From contig SEEV01000037.1 in the NCBI GenBank assembly GCA_004211695.1, forward strand, positions 1 through 48,408: DNA of 48,408 bases, given 5' to 3'. The DNA is from Rhodococcus sp. (in: high G+C Gram-positive bacteria) (GTDB lineage Bacteria; Actinomycetota; Actinomycetes; Mycobacteriales; Mycobacteriaceae). Position numbers and translations under genes: made by a program. Shown here in pieces: positions 8,897 through 17,942 of the stretch (position 1 is the first letter of the stretch; each line of letters begins with the position of its first letter). The notes under the pieces are model-generated. The model made no database searches, was not told the origin of the DNA, and saw only the letters and a program-made list of their open reading frames with translations.

Positions 8897-9679
8897 ATGA
8901 CCGTGAACGGCAACGAAGCGAAGCCGGCCGAAGAAGCTCCGCTGCTCGTCACGCGGGACGGCCACGTCGCCATCCTCACCCTCAATCGGCCGGATCGCCG
9001 CAACGCGATCAACCGCGCCATGCGCACGGCGATCAAGAAGGCACTGTGGCGGGCAGACGGTGATGACGACGTCCGCGTCGTCGTCATCACCGGTGCGGGC
9101 ACGTCGTTCTCATCCGGGGTCGATCTGCCCGAGGCGCTGTCGGGGCCACCGCCGCGAACCGAGGGCACGACGCCCACACAGGTTCTGCGCGCCATGACCA
9201 AACCCGTGATCGCTGCGGTCAACGGACCCTGCTACACAGGCGGATTCGAGTTTGCAGTGAACTGCTCGTTCATCATCGCCTCGGATCGGGCCCGGTTCGT
9301 CGACACGCATGCGCAGATCGGACTGCTCAACGGGTGGGGTGGCAGTGCGCTTCTTCCGCGAGCGATCGGTCTGCCCGCCGCGATTCAGATCATCCTCAGC
9401 GGGCAGCCGGTCGACGCCGATACCGCTGCACGGATCGGTTTGGCCAATGAAGTGGTTCCGCACGAACAGCTGCTCGCGCGGACCATGGACGTCGCGCATG
9501 CCATCGCCGGAGGTCATCCCGGAGCCGTGCAGCGCATGCTGCGTCTGCTGAAGGACGGTGCCGGGACGTCCGTCGCGCACGCTCTCGGACTGGAAGCCGA
9601 AGCGGGAGCGACTTTTCGACGCGACAACGCCGACGTCGGGGCGCGGTTCGGCCGCCAGCGCGCCGCCAAGACAGACTGA
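8897..9679 (+). CDS. Enoyl-CoA hydratase/isomerase-family protein (one catalytic Glu replaced)
   Basis: A 260-residue crotonase-fold protein. The CoA-binding and oxyanion-hole segments are clear: LNRPDRRNAIN near residue 29, GAGTSFSSGVDL near 67 and VNGPCYTGGFEFA near 108. The first catalytic Glu of enoyl-CoA hydratase is present (Glu118). The second, 20 residues later, is His138 in FVDTHAQIG. This substitution occurs in crotonase paralogues that are not classic hydratases, so isomerase, hydrolase or C-C lyase chemistry is possible. It is cotranscribed between the nitronate monooxygenase-like gene and the double ACAD gene. Confidence 0.82.
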   Translation: MTVNGNEAKPAEEAPLLVTRDGHVAILTLNRPDRRNAINRAMRTAIKKALWRADGDDDVRVVVITGAGTSFSSGVDLPEALSGPPPRTEGTTPTQVLRAMTKPVIAAVNGPCYTGGFEFAVNCSFIIASDRARFVDTHAQIGLLNGWGGSALLPRAIGLPAAIQIILSGQPVDADTAARIGLANEVVPHEQLLARTMDVAHAIAGGHPGAVQRMLRLLKDGAGTSVAHALGLEAEAGATFRRDNADVGARFGRQRAAKTD

Positions 9680-9707
9680 TCGATCCGACCCACAGAGAGG
9701 TGGCCCG

Positions 9708-12002
9708 GTGGAAGAGAAATCCGCGGTGTTGCTCGATGCCCCGACCGGTGACTGGCGAGGCCGATTGTCCGCTCTGCTGAACGACTATCGGCAGCGCCCA
9801 CGGCCGACGACGTCGCGCGCGCGGTTCGCGGCTGCCATCGCGTGGCAGTCCGAACTTGTCGACGCGGGCCTGGCTGCACCGGGCTGGCCGAAGTCCGTGG
9901 GAGGAATGGAACTCGAACTCGAGGACCAGCTCGACTACTACCGAATGACCACTGCGGCGGGTGCCCCCAAGCATCCTTGCGCACTATCTTTCATCGTGGC
10001 TCCCACACTGATCGTGCACGGCACCGAGGAGCAGAAGAATCGCTTCCTCGACCCGTTGCTGCGAGCGGAAGAGTTCTGGTGCCAGGGTTTCTCGGAACCC
10101 GGCGCGGGCAGTGACCTGGCGTCGCTCTCCGCGAGGGCGGTCCGGGACGGAGACGTCTACCGGGTGACCGGGCAGAAGATCTGGACCACGATGGCCGACA
10201 AGGCCGACTGGATCTTCGCTCTCGTCCGCACCGGTCCCGCCGGGCGCGGAACGACAGGCATCACCTATTTGCTCATCCCGATGAACTCGCGGGGTGTCGA
10301 CGTTCGGCCTCTGCGTGAGGCCGCGGGCGGGCATCACTTCGCGGAGGTCTTCTTCGACGACGTCGAGGTGCCGGTCGCCAACCGGATCGGCGAGGAGGGC
10401 GAGGGATGGTCGATCATGCGTACCTCCCTCGGGCATGAGCGGGCAACGGCGTTCCTTGCCGACGAATTCCGCTATCGCGCCACGGTCGACAAGGTCTTTC
10501 GTCTGGCTGCCGAACAGGGATACGAGCACGACGCCCTCGTGCGGCAGGAACTCGCCGATATCGAAAGCGGCGTGCGGGTCATCGCGACCAACAGCGCGCG
10601 CGCCTTGAATGCTGTTCTTCGCAAGGAGGATCCGGGTGGTGTGGCGTCGGTCAACAGGCTCGTCAAGTCCGAATTCGAGCAGCGGCTGCATCGCCTCGCC
10701 CTGCGGCTGACAGGTACCGGCGCGGTGCTCGGCGGGCGCTCGGCCGGAGCAGTCGACAAGGGGCGCTGGAGCTACGGATACCTGATGTCCCGCGCGACGA
10801 CCATCGGTGCCGGTACCGCGGAGATCCAGCGGAACACCATCGCCGAGTCGGTGCTGGGCCTTCCGTCCCATCGGGGCGAGGGGCGTCGCGCACCCGCCGT
10901 TGCTCCAGGTCGCCCGCTCGCCGCACCGGAGGAAGACGAGACCGCGCTTCGCGAGGTCGTGGGATCGGCGGTGGCGTCGCACGTCGAGACCGAACAGCTG
11001 CTGGCCCGGGCCCTTCACCCCGCCGAGCTGCACAGCGCTCTGTGGCGCGAACTCGTCCAGTTCGGACTACCGGGGCTGGCCGCCCCCGAGGCGCTCGGCG
11101 GCGGCGGCGCTCCGCTGCGACTGTTGTTGGCGGCGATCGAGGAAGCCGCCTACCATCTGGCGCCGGTACCGTTGGTGCCCACGGTTGTTGCGCTCGACGT
11201 ATTGCTCGCCACCGGCGCGGACGAGGTAGCCCGCACAGTGATAAACGGTGCTACTGCTGCGTTCGTGGCACCCGTCGACGACGGCGGCTGGACCTTCGGT
11301 GCGGGTCTGCCCGTACTCGACGGAGGCGTGCTCACCGGTGTCGTCGAGCGGGTCGCCGGAGGGCCCCTCGCCCAGCTCTACGTCGTGCTCGCCACCGACG
11401 AGGCCACCGGGGAACTCGTACTCGCGACGGTCGATCCGGCCGACGCACAGTCGACCGCGCAGGAATCGATCGACCTCACCGCGAGCGTAGGAATCGTCAC
11501 GTTCGACGGCGCGCCTGCTCGGGTGATCGCTACCGGATCGGCAGTCGACTCCGCGCTGACGCGGGCACGCAGGACAGCCCAGCTCGCTGTCGCCGCCGAC
11601 TCGGTCGGCGTGTCCAACCGAGCTCTGGCAATGGCCGTGGACTGGGCGGGACAGCGAGAGCAATTCGGTCGGTTGATCGGGACATTCCAGGCGGTGGCGC
11701 ATCGCTGCGCGAACATGTTGGTCGACGCCGAAGGGGCACGCAATCAGGTGCTGTCGGCGGCGGATCGCGAAGAACACGATCCCGACGCCGTCGTCGAGTC
11801 CGACCTCGCTACCGCCGCGGCACTGGCCGCGGCGGTCTGCGTCACCGAAGGAAGCATTCAGGTTCACGGCGGAATCGGTTTCACCTGGGAACATCCCGCG
11901 CATCTTCTGCTGCGCCGAGCCACCGCGAACCAGGCCTGGCTGGGACGCCCGGAGAACTTCCGTGACCGCGCAGTCGGTGCGGTGTTCGAGCGATTGTCGT
12001 AA
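9708..12002 (+). CDS. Double-domain acyl-CoA dehydrogenase (FadE34-like architecture)
   Basis: A 764-residue protein made of two acyl-CoA dehydrogenase domains in tandem: about 1-390 (FSEPGAGSDLASL, then GQKIWTT, and GAGTAEIQRN near the end) and about 405-764 (a shorter helical and beta core ending with VHGGIGFTWEHPAHLLLRRA). This matches the fused alpha-beta ACADs of Mycobacteriales such as FadE34, which oxidise bulky steroid or terpenoid side-chain CoA esters. The usual catalytic YEG of simple ACADs reads GAG here, as in several heteromeric types, so the base must lie elsewhere. The GTG at 9708 is chosen because GAGAGG precedes it and the frame upstream overlaps the crotonase gene. The flavin-dependent step gives a 2-enoyl-CoA. 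Confidence 0.85.
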   Translation: MEEKSAVLLDAPTGDWRGRLSALLNDYRQRPRPTTSRARFAAAIAWQSELVDAGLAAPGWPKSVGGMELELEDQLDYYRMTTAAGAPKHPCALSFIVAPTLIVHGTEEQKNRFLDPLLRAEEFWCQGFSEPGAGSDLASLSARAVRDGDVYRVTGQKIWTTMADKADWIFALVRTGPAGRGTTGITYLLIPMNSRGVDVRPLREAAGGHHFAEVFFDDVEVPVANRIGEEGEGWSIMRTSLGHERATAFLADEFRYRATVDKVFRLAAEQGYEHDALVRQELADIESGVRVIATNSARALNAVLRKEDPGGVASVNRLVKSEFEQRLHRLALRLTGTGAVLGGRSAGAVDKGRWSYGYLMSRATTIGAGTAEIQRNTIAESVLGLPSHRGEGRRAPAVAPGRPLAAPEEDETALREVVGSAVASHVETEQLLARALHPAELHSALWRELVQFGLPGLAAPEALGGGGAPLRLLLAAIEEAAYHLAPVPLVPTVVALDVLLATGADEVARTVINGATAAFVAPVDDGGWTFGAGLPVLDGGVLTGVVERVAGGPLAQLYVVLATDEATGELVLATVDPADAQSTAQESIDLTASVGIVTFDGAPARVIATGSAVDSALTRARRTAQLAVAADSVGVSNRALAMAVDWAGQREQFGRLIGTFQAVAHRCANMLVDAEGARNQVLSAADREEHDPDAVVESDLATAAALAAAVCVTEGSIQVHGGIGFTWEHPAHLLLRRATANQAWLGRPENFRDRAVGAVFERLS

Positions 12003-12024
12003 TACGAGTCGAAGGAGTACAGGG

Positions 12025-12804
12025 ATGATCATCGAGGGCAGTACAGCAATGGTAGTGGGTGGAGGCGGCGGCTTCGGTGGCGCAACCGCCCGCCGACTGG
12101 CCAAGGCCGGAGCCAAGATTGCGATTCTGGACCTGGACGAGGAGAAGGGTGCCGCGTCGGCGGCAGAGATCGGTGACGGGGCCATTTTCGTCAAGACCGA
12201 TGTCACGGACGAGGACAGCATCGCGAACGCAATTGCCCACGCGCAGGAACTCGGTCCGTTGCGTATCGCGGTCGTTGCCCATGGTGGGGGTGGCGGGGAC
12301 GGCCGGGTCGTACACCGGGACGGCCGGCCGCACAGCTTCGAAGCGTTTCGCCGGGTGATCGACGTATTCCTCAATGCCACGTTCAACGTGACGCGACTTG
12401 CGGCAGCGGCGATCGCCGAGACCGAGCCGCTCGACGGCGGTGAGCGCGGTGTCATCATCAACACCGCATCGATCGCTGCATTCGACGGAAGCGTCGGGCA
12501 AGCTGCATACGCTGCCGCCAAGGCCGGGATCGTCGGTATGACGCTGCCTGCCGCTCGCGACCTCGGACCGTTGGGCATCCGCGTGATGACCATCGCTCCG
12601 GGTGTGTTCCTCACCGGCGCGTACGGCAAGGTCTCCCCGGAGGACTTGCAGGCTCAGTGGGGGCCGTCGGTTCCGTTCCCGTCCAGAATGGGCGACCCGG
12701 ACGAGTATGCGTTGCTGGCACAGCAGATCTGTGAGAACCCGTACCTCAACGGTGAGGTTGTCCGGCTCGACGGTGGACTGCGTTTCACCAAGCGCGGAAC
12801 GTAG
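12025..12804 (+). CDS. SDR-family dehydrogenase, 3-hydroxyacyl-CoA (HSD10-like) type
   Basis: A 259-residue SDR. GGGGGFGGATARRLAKAGAK near residue 12 replaces the usual TGxxxGxG, followed by DLDEEKG; the active site is NTASIAAFDGSVGQAAYAAAKAG. The Gly-rich start and the long VAHGGGGGDGRVV loop resemble type II 3-hydroxyacyl-CoA dehydrogenases (HSD10/HADH2 group), which oxidise 3-hydroxyacyl-CoA with NAD. In this operon it would follow the ACAD and crotonase steps. GAAGGAG lies before the ATG. A terminator hairpin follows 15 bases after the stop. Confidence 0.83.
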   Translation: MIIEGSTAMVVGGGGGFGGATARRLAKAGAKIAILDLDEEKGAASAAEIGDGAIFVKTDVTDEDSIANAIAHAQELGPLRIAVVAHGGGGGDGRVVHRDGRPHSFEAFRRVIDVFLNATFNVTRLAAAAIAETEPLDGGERGVIINTASIAAFDGSVGQAAYAAAKAGIVGMTLPAARDLGPLGIRVMTIAPGVFLTGAYGKVSPEDLQAQWGPSVPFPSRMGDPDEYALLAQQICENPYLNGEVVRLDGGLRFTKRGT

Positions 12805-12819
12805 GGTCTCGAGCGGCGT

Positions 12820-12848
12820 AAGGGCCGGCAGCGACGCTGCCGGCCCTT
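12820..12848. terminator. Bidirectional hairpin terminator
   Basis: A perfect 13-bp stem: AAGGGCCGGCAGC (12820-12832), GAC loop, complement 12836-12848. It separates the convergent 7.9-12.8 kb (+) and 12.9-19.0 kb (-) operons. Confidence 0.85.
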
Positions 12849-12858
12849 GAACCTTCTC

Positions 12859-13833
12859 TCAGCGGGTCATGTCGATGACGATCTTGCCGGTAGCTCGTCT
12901 TTCGGCCACCATCGTCAGCGCACGGGGCACGTCGTTCAATGAGAAGGTCTCGGAGACGAATGGTTTCATCCCGTCGGCGACGAGACGCGTCAACTCCTCG
13001 GCGCCGCGAGTGACGGCCTCGGGCGCATGACCGGCAAGGGTCCGGATCTCGAACCCTCGTAGAATCGCCCCTTTCAGCAGGACGAGGTTCAGCGGAATCT
13101 TCGGGATCTCACCCTGTGCGAATCCGACGCACACGTACCGTCCACCCCAGGTGAGTGCTCGAATCGACTGCTCGGCGTACGGTCCACCCACGGGGTCGAC
13201 CACGACGTCGGCGCCGCCGCCGGTGATCTCCTTGATGCGGACCTTCAGATCCTCTTCGTCGTAGGCGATGGTTTCGATCGCGCCCAGCGGCCGGCACAGG
13301 TCGGCACGCTCGCGTGTAGAGGCCGCAGCGATCACTTTGCCGCCGAGACGAGTCGCCACGTCGACGCATGCCGATCCCACGCCGCCCGCTGCGCCCAGCA
13401 CGACCACCCAGTCCCCGGCGTTCATGTTCCCGATCGTCCTCAGCGAGTGGTACGCCGTTCGGTACGTGACGTTGAATGCGGCCGCGTGGATCATGTCCAG
13501 GTCGTCCGGGACCGTCGTCAGCGACGATGCCGGAACGGCGATCTGTTCCGCGAAGGCTCCGCCCATCGCGGATCCCATCACCCGGTCGCCTGGGGCCACG
13601 CCGGTCACATCGGCGCCGACCGACAGCACCCGGCCGGCGAACTCGCTTCCGGTAGTGAAGGGTGTCGGAAAGCTCACCTGATAGTGGTCTGCCGCGATGA
13701 GCACGTCGGGGTAGTTGACGGCGGCGGCGTCGATACCCACGACTGCCTCGCCGGGGCCGGCTACGGGGTCCGGCATCTCGCGTATGACGATCTTGTCCGG
13801 ATCTCCGTGAACTTCACACCGTGCTGCGCGCAT
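12859..13833 (-). CDS. Zinc-less medium-chain dehydrogenase/reductase (quinone oxidoreductase type)
   Basis: A 324-residue NADPH:quinone oxidoreductase-like MDR. The substrate-domain start MRAARCEVHGDP, the GSEFAGRVLSVGADV segment and the NADP motif VVLGAAGGVGSACVDVATRLGG (from about residue 143) are clear. The zinc ligands of alcohol dehydrogenases are absent. Such proteins reduce quinones or activated double bonds of enoyl compounds. The ATG at 13833, with AAGG upstream, is preferred over a TTG 42 bases earlier. It is the last gene of a seven-gene minus-strand operon and follows the phosphatase gene. Confidence 0.85.
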   Translation of the reverse strand: MRAARCEVHGDPDKIVIREMPDPVAGPGEAVVGIDAAAVNYPDVLIAADHYQVSFPTPFTTGSEFAGRVLSVGADVTGVAPGDRVMGSAMGGAFAEQIAVPASSLTTVPDDLDMIHAAAFNVTYRTAYHSLRTIGNMNAGDWVVVLGAAGGVGSACVDVATRLGGKVIAAASTRERADLCRPLGAIETIAYDEEDLKVRIKEITGGGADVVVDPVGGPYAEQSIRALTWGGRYVCVGFAQGEIPKIPLNLVLLKGAILRGFEIRTLAGHAPEAVTRGAEELTRLVADGMKPFVSETFSLNDVPRALTMVAERRATGKIVIDMTR

Positions 13834-13875
13834 GTACCTTGCCTTCTGTGCGTTGTGTCCGGTCGACGCGGACAA

Positions 13876-14610
13876 CTATGAATGTTCTCGGTTGGCGAGT
13901 CGTCGACGCCACCTGTCCACGTCGGATTGCTCGGCGCCGTGCGCCGTAAACCATGCGGCAGCGCCACCCGGCCGAGAGGAGACCGCATCGACCACTTCGC
14001 CGATCGCCTCCGGCGAAACCGCGAACAATCCCCGGGCGACGGGAGGTCGCGGAGCCTGCGTTGTGCTCGGTGACGCTTTCGATCTCAACCGGCTCCGTAA
14101 GGACACCAAGTTCGCCTCGGTCGCCAGGTAATCGTCGATCACAGCTCGGGGTTCGACGCCGGCTGCAAGCAGGAGTACGGCGACCACCACTCCTGTCCGG
14201 TCCTTGCCGACTGCGCAATGGACGAACACCGGACCGTCGGCTCGAGCCGCCAACGCGACCGTCCCCGCTATTCGGCCGGCCCGGGTCTGCACCATCGATG
14301 CGTAGATCTCGCGGAGCGTATCGGGAATCTGCCGTGTCGGCGCTGCTGCGTCGTGCAGAGGATGCACATGTACGTCCGGACCACTGGGCCATACGTATCC
14401 GACGCGATCGGCCTCCTCCTGTGAGCGCAGGTCGATCACCGCGGCCGGAGGCCAGACGGCGACGTGATCCGGATCGACGTCCCCGGGGTAGGGCGCGTCG
14501 CCGCGGTAGAGGATCCCGAACCGGGTCGTACCGCCGCCGACGATCGGCAATCCACCCAGATCCCGAAGATTCACCAGTCGTGTATCGCCGGCGTCGGCGG
14601 CGTTCACCAT
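13876..14610 (-). CDS. Tyrosine/lipid phosphatase of the MptpB type
   Basis: A 244-residue protein with the P-loop HCAVGKDRTG at 131-140, nucleophile Cys132 and Arg138. The Lys-Asp after Gly and the N-terminal NLRDLGG are hallmarks of the bacterial MptpB-like family (Y_phosphatase3), which acts on phosphotyrosine and phosphoinositides. The start at 14610 gives the family's usual N-terminus; the frame upstream overlaps the SDR gene and is not homologous. Its place inside a catabolic operon that also encodes an APH-like kinase is unusual; removal of phosphate from a phosphorylated acyl intermediate is an inference only. Confidence 0.87.
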   Translation of the reverse strand: MVNAADAGDTRLVNLRDLGGLPIVGGGTTRFGILYRGDAPYPGDVDPDHVAVWPPAAVIDLRSQEEADRVGYVWPSGPDVHVHPLHDAAAPTRQIPDTLREIYASMVQTRAGRIAGTVALAARADGPVFVHCAVGKDRTGVVVAVLLLAAGVEPRAVIDDYLATEANLVSLRSRLRSKASPSTTQAPRPPVARGLFAVSPEAIGEVVDAVSSRPGGAAAWFTAHGAEQSDVDRWRRRLANREHS

Positions 14611-14626
14611 CCGAACCCTCTCTTGC

Positions 14627-15370
14627 TCAGTACAACCCGCCGTCGACGCGAATGAGCGACGACGTGGTGTAGCTCGAGGCCGGGCTCGCGAGATACAGAG
14701 CGGTGGTGATGATCTCCTCCGGATTGCCGGGGCGACCGACGGCACTGCGGGTGGTGTGGCGTTTCTCCTCGGCCCAGTGCTTGGAGATGTCGGTGAGGAA
14801 GGGGCCTGCCGAGATCGTGTTGACGCGGACCTTCGGCCCGTACTCGCGCGCGAACACACCGCTCAGCACGTTCAGTGCCGCCTTCGCGCCGGCGTAGGGA
14901 CCGAACCTGGGCTGGGGGAACAGGGCACCCGAGGAGGAGACGTTGATGATCGACCCACCGTCGCCGGCCGCCATGCGCTCGCCGACGAGCGACGTCAGGT
15001 GGAATGGGCCCTTGAAGTTGACGGCGATGACCTTGTCGAACAGCTCTTCGCTCGTCTCCGCCGACGACGGTGCCACCGGCGACATACCCGCGTTGTTGAC
15101 GAGGATGTCGACCTTGCCGAAAGCCTCGTAGGCCTTGTCCACCAGCGCGTCGATCTCGTCCCACTTGCCGACGTGGCAGCTGACGGGAAGGGCCTTGCGA
15201 CCCAGAGCCTCTACTTCGCGTGCTACGTCCGCGCATGCTTCGGCCTTGCGGCTCGTCACGACGACGTCGGCGCCCGCGGCTGCGAACGCGAGCACCATCT
15301 CGCGCCCCAGGCCGCGGCTTCCGCCGGTGACGAGGGCGACCTTGCCTTCGAGAGAAAATGGGTTGCTCAT
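14627..15370 (-). CDS. SDR-family oxidoreductase
   Basis: A 247-residue classical SDR: TGGSRGLGREM near residue 15, NNAG at about 92, active-site Ser in NVSSSGALF, YAGAK, and VDGGLY at the C-terminus. Its ATG overlaps the ACAD stop by ATGA (15367-15370), so translation is coupled to the ACAD10/11-like dehydrogenase; the two probably act in sequence. A 3-hydroxyacyl or 3-oxoacyl substrate is likely but not provable. Confidence 0.85.
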   Translation of the reverse strand: MSNPFSLEGKVALVTGGSRGLGREMVLAFAAAGADVVVTSRKAEACADVAREVEALGRKALPVSCHVGKWDEIDALVDKAYEAFGKVDILVNNAGMSPVAPSSAETSEELFDKVIAVNFKGPFHLTSLVGERMAAGDGGSIINVSSSGALFPQPRFGPYAGAKAALNVLSGVFAREYGPKVRVNTISAGPFLTDISKHWAEEKRHTTRSAVGRPGNPEEIITTALYLASPASSYTTSSLIRVDGGLY

Positions 15371-16671
15371 GCGATTCCGTACTCCTCGAGAACGTCGGCG
15401 TGCTTGATCTTCGCGGCAGCCAGCCGGGTCGGGATGTGGTCGGTGGGGAAAAGGCCCTCGGCCGGCGAGTAGTCGGCAAGGACGCCGCGGGCGACCGCGA
15501 CCTTGTGTACCTCGGTCGGTCCGTCGGCGAGGCCGAGGGACACCACTCCGGTCCACCAGATGTGCAGCGGCGTTTCGGTGGTGACACCGAGCGAGCCGTG
15601 GATCTGGATGGCCCGGTGAATGATGTCGTGGTAGACCTTCGCCATCGCGACCTTGCACATTGCAATGTACGTACGAGCTGCTCCGTGCGGACGGTTGTCG
15701 ATGATCCATGCGGTTTTCAACACCAGAAGCCGGTACTGCTCGAGCTCGATCGCGGAGTCGGCGATGAATTGCTGCACCAGCTGCTTCTTCGCGAGGATTT
15801 CACCCTGGGTCCGACGGGACAGCGCGCGCTCGGCCATCATGTCCAGTGCTCGCTGGCATTTGCCGACGGTCCGCATCGCGTGGTGGACGCGACCGCCGCC
15901 TAGACGTGCCTGCGCCACCTCGAAGCCCTGGCCCGGGCCGCCGAGAATGGCGTCGGCGGGCACTCGTACGTTGTTGTAACGGATGTAGGCGTGCGTTCCC
16001 TCGTCGAGTTCCTCACGGTCACCCATCACGGTGACGTTACGGACGATCTCGATTCCCGGTGTCTCGGCAGGTACCACGAACATCGACATCCGTCGGTACG
16101 GTGACGCGTCGGGATCGGTGACGGCCATGACGATGAGGAACGTGGCGTAGCGCGCGTTGGAGGAGAACCACTTCTCGCCGCTGATGATCCATTCGTCGCC
16201 GTCTTTACCTGCAGCGCACACGAATTCCTTGGGGTCCGAGCCGGCCTGCGGTTCGGTCATCGAGAAGGACGAGACGATGGTGCCGTCGAGAAGCGGCTGG
16301 AGGTAGCGTGCCTTCTGCTCGTCGGTGCCGAACATTGCGAGGATCTCGGCGTTCCCCGTGTCGGGGGCGGCCGTGCCGAAGACGGTCGGTGCCCACATCG
16401 AGCGGCCGAGTACCTCGTTGAGCAATGCCAGCTTGAGCTGTCCGTAGCCCTGGCCGCCGAGTTCGGGTCCGAGGTGGCACGCCCAGAGCCCCTGTTCCTT
16501 CACCCTCTCCTGCAGCGGCGCGAGCAGAGCGCGCGCGGCCTTGTTCTCGGTATTGTATGGCTGACCGAGATGTTGGAAGAGCACGTCGAGAGGCTCACAT
16601 TCCTCGCGTACGAAGGTGTTCACCCAATCGAGCTTTTCCTGAAAATCAGGATCGGTCTGAAATTCCCACAT
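15367..16671 (-). CDS. Acyl-CoA dehydrogenase of the ACAD10/ACAD11 group
   Basis: A 434-residue ACAD: MTEPQAGSDPKEF near residue 137, then ISGEKWFSSNA, MSMFVVPAETPGI, IHGSLGVTTETPL and LADGPTEVHKVAVAR. In the last motif Asp383 stands where ordinary ACADs have the catalytic Glu of YEGTNE; ADGPxEVH is characteristic of ACAD10/11. In animals these enzymes, joined to an APH-like kinase domain, convert 4-hydroxyacyl-CoA through a phosphorylated form; bacterial LvaC plays a related part beside the kinase LvaA in levulinate breakdown. A separate APH-like kinase gene stands three genes upstream in this operon (17943-18986), supporting the same chemistry. The start gives MWEFQTDPDF, typical of the family. 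Confidence 0.87.
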   Translation of the reverse strand: MWEFQTDPDFQEKLDWVNTFVREECEPLDVLFQHLGQPYNTENKAARALLAPLQERVKEQGLWACHLGPELGGQGYGQLKLALLNEVLGRSMWAPTVFGTAAPDTGNAEILAMFGTDEQKARYLQPLLDGTIVSSFSMTEPQAGSDPKEFVCAAGKDGDEWIISGEKWFSSNARYATFLIVMAVTDPDASPYRRMSMFVVPAETPGIEIVRNVTVMGDREELDEGTHAYIRYNNVRVPADAILGGPGQGFEVAQARLGGGRVHHAMRTVGKCQRALDMMAERALSRRTQGEILAKKQLVQQFIADSAIELEQYRLLVLKTAWIIDNRPHGAARTYIAMCKVAMAKVYHDIIHRAIQIHGSLGVTTETPLHIWWTGVVSLGLADGPTEVHKVAVARGVLADYSPAEGLFPTDHIPTRLAAAKIKHADVLEEYGIA

Positions 16672-16731
16672 TGCCTGAGTCCTTTACTGATTCCTGTGCA
16701 GGTTGGTTTCGTTGTGCGTGGCCGGCGACGG

Positions 16732-17388
16732 TCATGGGTGCGTGACACCGCCCAGGCAGAATCGCAGCAGGTGCTCTCGGTCCTCGGTCGTCGGCCGTTC
16801 TCCGGATTCGAGGTAGGCGGTCGTCATGCCCATCACCAAGGTCTGGACGAACCGTGCGGTGCGACCCGGTTCCGGCACCTGGTCCTCGGCGAGCACTCTG
16901 GTCAAGAGGCCCAGGATTCGCGCGTGACCGACCGGCTGGATGTCGCTCTTGTTCCGTGCGATCTGACCGATGTTCCAGATGATCGACGAGCTCAGCTCGG
17001 ACAGCGTCGGATCCTCGATTTGTGCCAGAATGCCGTCGATCCATGCACGCAGGCGAGGTTCGAGACCGGTGTGCTTGAACACCTGACGCTCGAGATAGGT
17101 GTGAATCGTCAGCAGACCTTGCTCGTACGTTGCGACGATGACGTCGTCACGGCTGCGAAAGTGCCGGTAGAACGCCTGATTCGACATTCCTGCCTCGCGG
17201 ACGATATCCGCGACCTTCGGCTGCTCGGTACGCCCGGTGCGCAGCATGACGGTCTGTGCGGCTCGAATCAGTTGCTTGACCTCGTCGTCGTAGGACGCCT
17301 GGCGCCCCGGTTTCGCGGTCCTTCGGAGCTGACTGCCACCGGAGATCACCGGGGATTCGTGTGCGGGTCGTTCGATCGGGAGAGGCAT
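16732..17388 (-). CDS. TetR-family transcriptional regulator
   Basis: A 218-residue TetR regulator. The helix-turn-helix lies at about residues 55-80: VADIVREAGMSNQAFYRHFRSRDD. The C-terminal helical domain is the ligand sensor. The ATG at 17388 lies 4 bases after the DoxX stop, so the gene is cotranscribed with its likely targets, and a 60-bp gap separates it from the ACAD gene. The perfect palindrome AGAACACTGTTCT at 19030-19042, upstream of the operon, is a candidate operator for autoregulation; the effector may be an acyl-CoA of the pathway. Confidence 0.85.
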   Translation of the reverse strand: MPLPIERPAHESPVISGGSQLRRTAKPGRQASYDDEVKQLIRAAQTVMLRTGRTEQPKVADIVREAGMSNQAFYRHFRSRDDVIVATYEQGLLTIHTYLERQVFKHTGLEPRLRAWIDGILAQIEDPTLSELSSSIIWNIGQIARNKSDIQPVGHARILGLLTRVLAEDQVPEPGRTARFVQTLVMGMTTAYLESGERPTTEDREHLLRFCLGGVTHP

Positions 17389-17392
17389 TGCG

Positions 17393-17911
17393 TCAGCTCG
17401 CCGCCGGTCGGTGGAAGAGCGCGATTTGTGCTGCGGCAGCGCCGACGCCGAGGGCTGCGACGAGGGTCGTCGCACGGTCACCGCGCAGAGCGGTATCCCA
17501 CCCGAGTACCCGGTCGACACTCAGCCGGCCGGGTCCGACTGCGGCCAACGCAACCGCCGCCACCGCGAGGTTTGCGACGTATTCCCATCCTTCGGAGGTG
17601 ATGAAGAAGCCGTTCGACACATGGACGGACCGCGCCGCCACCGCCATCGTTCCGACTACCGCGGCTGCCGCGACGGGAGTTGCCGCGCCGGCCAGCAGTG
17701 CTGCGCCTGCGACCGTCTCGACCACTGCGCTCGCCTGTGCCTGCAACCGGGGCTGCTTGAATCCTATCGATTCGAACCAGCCCGCCGTCCCGTCGATGCT
17801 GCGACCGTGTTTGACGCCGTGTGCCACCATGGTGCCGCCGATCGCCGAACGTAAGAGCAAGGGAGCCAGAACGGCTCGACCGAATCGTGCTTGTCGCTTC
17901 GGGAATGTCAT
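17393..17911 (-). CDS. DoxX-like membrane protein
   Basis: A 172-residue integral membrane protein with about four hydrophobic segments (LAPLLLRSAIGGTMVAHG; AGAALLAGAATPVAAAAVVG; VANLAVAAVALAAVG; LVAALGVGAAAAQIAL). The N-terminal HGxxH-like region and the helix pattern fit the DoxX family of small quinol-oxidase-like or redox-associated membrane proteins. The ATG at 17911 is chosen because GGAAGGAAG lies 8 nt upstream; an alternative ATG sits at 17938. Its role in the operon is unknown. Confidence 0.72.
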   Translation of the reverse strand: MTFPKRQARFGRAVLAPLLLRSAIGGTMVAHGVKHGRSIDGTAGWFESIGFKQPRLQAQASAVVETVAGAALLAGAATPVAAAAVVGTMAVAARSVHVSNGFFITSEGWEYVANLAVAAVALAAVGPGRLSVDRVLGWDTALRGDRATTLVAALGVGAAAAQIALFHRPAAS

Positions 17912-17942
17912 CGAACATACTTCCTTCCGTGGGAGCACATGC

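Noticed and set aside
12859-13875. Upstream TTG start for the quinone oxidoreductase
   Set aside because: The extra 14 residues have no homology, and the ATG at 13833 has a ribosome-binding sequence and the family's typical first residues.
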